Shown here: positions 40,139 through 42,735 of the stretch, piece after piece
Layout: every line of letters begins with the position of its first letter
Position numbering within the stretch: position 1 is the stretch's first letter
Source: Ruminococcus sp.
Lineage (GTDB): Bacteria > Bacillota > Clostridia > Oscillospirales > Ruminococcaceae
Assembly: GCA_031262835.1 (NCBI GenBank)
Contig: JAISGY010000041.1
Coordinates: 1 to 42,735, forward strand
Length of the DNA stretch: 42,735 nt
Direction: 5' to 3'
The notes under the pieces: generated by a model
The model's database searches: none
What the model was told of the DNA's origin: nothing
What the model saw: only the letters and a program-made list of their open reading frames with translations
Program-made: the position numbers and the translations under genes

Positions 40139-42304
40139 TTACCGTTTCCCCCTCACCCTAACCACCGGCACAACAACCTCCTGCAAAGCCGCGCCGCCGT
40201 GAACATAGTTCGCCCCGCTGCCCTGAACGGGAAAGAGATTAACCCCGCGTGGAACAACCGCACGAAGCCCGCTCTCGGAAAGCCCATTGATATAAGACAT
40301 AGCGATTTTTTGTGTCCCCTGCGTTTGAGTATCGCGGGCGGTGAGGATAGCTCTGCGTTTGATGAGCAGGGCTTTTTCTGTGTCTTTGGCGGTCTTATCG
40401 CTCACTTCAATAGGCTGACGGCGGTAGATGTAACCGTGGTCGGCGGTGATGAGGATATTCCCCGCACTGATGTTGTTAATGAGTTTGCGGACAAGGTCGG
40501 ACAGCTCCGTGAAGGTCTTTTCCGTTGCCTCGAAAACGTCCGATTCGCTTGATTCGCCGTGCTTGTCGATTGTATTGTGGTAGATGTAAATCAGCTTTTT
40601 ACCGGCGAAACGCTCCGACATTTCTGCCTTTTTCATTGCGAAAATTTCGTCTGCTTGAATTGCCACAGATTCGGGCTTGACTTGTTGCAGGATTTTCTCG
40701 CGGTTTGGCGTTCCGGCTGTGTTTATGCCGTCAATGAGTATCTCCGCTTTTGAGCCGACAGTTATCTTGTCGTGTGGGAGGAGCGAAGCCATTCCGAGGG
40801 CTGTATAGGACGGCACTGCCCCGAACATTTCACGCAGTTCGCACTCCGCTTTTGTTTCGGAGCGAAGTTTTGCGGTCAGTTCAACCGCCGACTCATAGCG
40901 GAACGCATCCGAAACTATCACGACAATACGCTCGTCTTTTTTCACAAACGGCTTGACATATTCGGCGTAAAAATCCTGTTGCGGTGTTACGTCTGAAAGC
41001 CGCCAGTTGATAATTCCGTCCTCGGCGTTGCCGTCAAGCATCTCAGCCCATTTCCGCGAAATCTCCGAAAGATAATGATTGTTATAAGCGTTCTCGATGT
41101 TTTCAGACAGCGTTTTGAACCGCTCATTATCGTGAATACGGTCGAAAGCCACCACAAACTTGCGGTAGAAATAGTCGAATTTATAAAACTCGGTCTTGTA
41201 TTTATCCCAAAGTGCGTTGATGCTTTTCGCACCGAAATCGGTGTGCTTTTCAAAGAGCAAACCCAGTTCGCACGCGTAATAAACCGTGTCATACGCCGCC
41301 TTGTAATCGTCATAAAACCGCAAACCCCGGCGGGCTTCGATAACGCTTATGTAGTCCTTGTATTCCCCTGCACCCTGTGTCAGATAGTCGTTGATTTTCG
41401 CGATAATATAATCGTCAATCTGCGGGAAAGTCGAGGCGTTTTTAACTTTCGCAAGTGTAGGCTTGAAGTCCGATAAATTCAGCATTTTCGCGGTATAATC
41501 CGCGATTTTTATATAGCTCGTTTTTGCCGACATATCCTTCATAAAATTGTCGGTTAAGACGTAGCTGTTGGTGTTGAGATTGCTGTATTCCCACGGCAGA
41601 GGGGCTTTATAGCTATGAGCGAAATGCGTCAGAAGCAATGCACGGGCAAACTCACCCAAATCCTCTCCTGCAAAGCCATAACGGTTTTTGATAAGCGAAT
41701 AGAAACGCTTAATATCCGCGAATTTTTTAATACTTGCGATAAGCTCGGTTTTGCCGCTTACGTATTCAGTCAAAACCGCTCTTACGGCGTTGTCGGCGTT
41801 CGGTACGGGCAGTTTGCAGAGTGCGGAAATTACGGCTATATCGAAAATCTCAGCCGTCCAGACAGGTATATTATACGCCGCGAAACGCCGCTCACGCTCC
41901 TTGTTGCGGAAAAACAGCTTGTTGTTTTCAGCCGCGTTTCGCAAAGCTACATCGTCAATCGGCATTTTATACGCCGTCATAATCATTGTGGTTTCGTCAG
42001 CGGTGTAGATTTTGCTGTAACGAATCGTGTCCGCCAAGAAATTCTCGAAGTCGTCAGGGCGGGGTTCGGGCGAATAAATCAGCACGTTTTCGGTGGTGTT
42101 TTCGCACTCGATATGGTGCTTGATTTCGAGCGTGTTGTTATGATAAACCTTGACGATTTCGACGTTTGAGAGTCCGATTTCGCCTAAAAATTCCTCATAA
42201 ACGCCCGTATCGTCATACCAAAAGACGATATTCCGCTTCACGCCCCACGGTAGTTCGCGTTCAAACAATGTTTGCAGTTCTTTTTTTACAGCTTCTGTAT
42301 TCAT
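40139..42304 (-). CDS. pglZ: BREX phosphatase PglZ (type A)
   Basis: A 721-aa alkaline-phosphatase-superfamily protein, core member of type 1 BREX phage defence. Motifs include a PglZ-type N-terminus (NIVFWYDDTGVYEEFL), LIYSPEPRP (~76), the metal-site IVVIVSDAFRYESAVEL, IYIYHNTIDKHGES, ITADHGY (619-625), and the conserved end YVHGGAALQEVVVPVVRV. It overlaps pglX as ATGA, the standard BREX order. In canonical type 1 loci brxL follows; here the next genes are the uncharacterised operon. Confidence 0.93.
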   Translation of the reverse strand: MNTEAVKKELQTLFERELPWGVKRNIVFWYDDTGVYEEFLGEIGLSNVEIVKVYHNNTLEIKHHIECENTTENVLIYSPEPRPDDFENFLADTIRYSKIYTADETTMIMTAYKMPIDDVALRNAAENNKLFFRNKERERRFAAYNIPVWTAEIFDIAVISALCKLPVPNADNAVRAVLTEYVSGKTELIASIKKFADIKRFYSLIKNRYGFAGEDLGEFARALLLTHFAHSYKAPLPWEYSNLNTNSYVLTDNFMKDMSAKTSYIKIADYTAKMLNLSDFKPTLAKVKNASTFPQIDDYIIAKINDYLTQGAGEYKDYISVIEARRGLRFYDDYKAAYDTVYYACELGLLFEKHTDFGAKSINALWDKYKTEFYKFDYFYRKFVVAFDRIHDNERFKTLSENIENAYNNHYLSEISRKWAEMLDGNAEDGIINWRLSDVTPQQDFYAEYVKPFVKKDERIVVIVSDAFRYESAVELTAKLRSETKAECELREMFGAVPSYTALGMASLLPHDKITVGSKAEILIDGINTAGTPNREKILQQVKPESVAIQADEIFAMKKAEMSERFAGKKLIYIYHNTIDKHGESSESDVFEATEKTFTELSDLVRKLINNISAGNILITADHGYIYRRQPIEVSDKTAKDTEKALLIKRRAILTARDTQTQGTQKIAMSYINGLSESGLRAVVPRGVNLFPVQGSGANYVHGGAALQEVVVPVVRVRGKR

Positions 42305-42735
42305 AATATTTTACCGAACAAATCCATTCTAACCGGGTCGCGGTTGTCCTGCGGGATTTCGACATTCTGAAATTTCGCGTAATTTTTCGTCACGCCGTCG
42401 TCAAGGTCAATCTTAATCGTCATCAGCGCGATATGTGCGATTACCATATCATACGCCCTCGCCTCGGCAAGCTCGCGGATCATTATCTCAATCCGCGTTT
42501 TGTATTCCGTTCTGTCGGCGGCGGCGATTTCGGAGCTTTTAACCGCTTCGGAAAGCCGCTCAATCTCGCCGTCATATTTTTGCTGAAGCGGGTGGAGATA
42601 GTCGGAGCGGGTTATGCCGGCGGTGTATTTCGTGTAGCGGTGCATATATGTGAGAGCTTTGAAACCGTTATTTTTACCGCTGTCAAAGAGCCAATAAATC
42701 GGCTTTTTCTGATAGATTTTGAGGTGATCCTTATA
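42301..42735 (-). CDS. pglX: BREX adenine methyltransferase PglX, C-terminal end
   Basis: The frame is open to the window edge, so the gene starts outside. The visible 144 residues begin YKDHLKIYQKKPIYWLFDSG and continue NNGFKALTYMHRY, TRIEIMIRELAEARAYDMVI and IDLDDGVTKNYAKFQNVEIP, the typical C-terminus of PglX. PglX methylates a non-palindromic adenine site to mark host DNA in BREX. Its catalytic motifs are not in the window. The ATG at 42645 is internal. Confidence 0.92.
   Translation of the reverse strand, partial: YKDHLKIYQKKPIYWLFDSGKNNGFKALTYMHRYTKYTAGITRSDYLHPLQQKYDGEIERLSEAVKSSEIAAADRTEYKTRIEIMIRELAEARAYDMVIAHIALMTIKIDLDDGVTKNYAKFQNVEIPQDNRDPVRMDLFGKIL

Overview
The window reads as chromosome from a low-to-medium GC Firmicute of class Clostridia, most like a gut or rumen Ruminococcus/Oscillospiraceae relative. 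This rests on the gene content and order (infC-rpmI-rplT, rpsF-ssb-rpsR, a glycolytic run ending in FabV), strong AGGAGG ribosome sites, many near-perfect TTGACA-17-TATAAT promoters and two GH5 cellulases. No species can be named from the sequence alone. Nearly every gene is on the minus strand; the exception is a two-gene toxin-antitoxin-like pair at 9.1-10.1 kb.

Left third (1-9 kb, housekeeping). Read in the direction of transcription: pgk, tpiA, gpmI, fabV; then a promoter and attenuator-like leader feeding infC (probable AUA start), rpmI and rplT; then a TrmH/SpoU methyltransferase and topA. Divergent from pgk is a Panacea-domain gene overlapping a small toxin-like gene (9149-10139).

Middle (10-27 kb, mixed). 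There is a 1.1 kaa PilX-like surface protein, a Ca2+ P-type ATPase, and the rpsF-ssb-rpsR operon followed by tRNA-Gly, tRNA-Arg and tRNA-His, with heptamer-repeat arrays in the tRNA spacers. Next come a nitroreductase, a flavodoxin-like protein, two tandem GH5 glucanases (one lipoprotein, one without signal peptide) and a CheW protein with an inserted CZB-type zinc domain. Then follow a JAMM-motif protein with a 50-residue partner, an SDR epimerase, a lone HPt protein, recA, and an AbrB antitoxin whose PIN toxin survives only as a 26-codon stub.

Right third (27-42.7 kb, accessory). At the right edge are the end of pglX and a complete pglZ, the methyltransferase and phosphatase of a type 1 BREX phage-defence locus. 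Where brxL would normally follow there is instead a promoter and a compact eight-gene operon of uncharacterised proteins: a large beta-rich protein, a collagen-like protein, a Hint/mini-intein protein, a 185-aa protein, a DUF6603-like protein, and a three-gene set of about 400, 290 and 1020 aa carrying signature motifs that I recall from uncharacterised proteins of actinobacteria and myxobacteria. None has a recognisable signal peptide. This operon is the best candidate for an undescribed multi-protein system; its function is not known to me.
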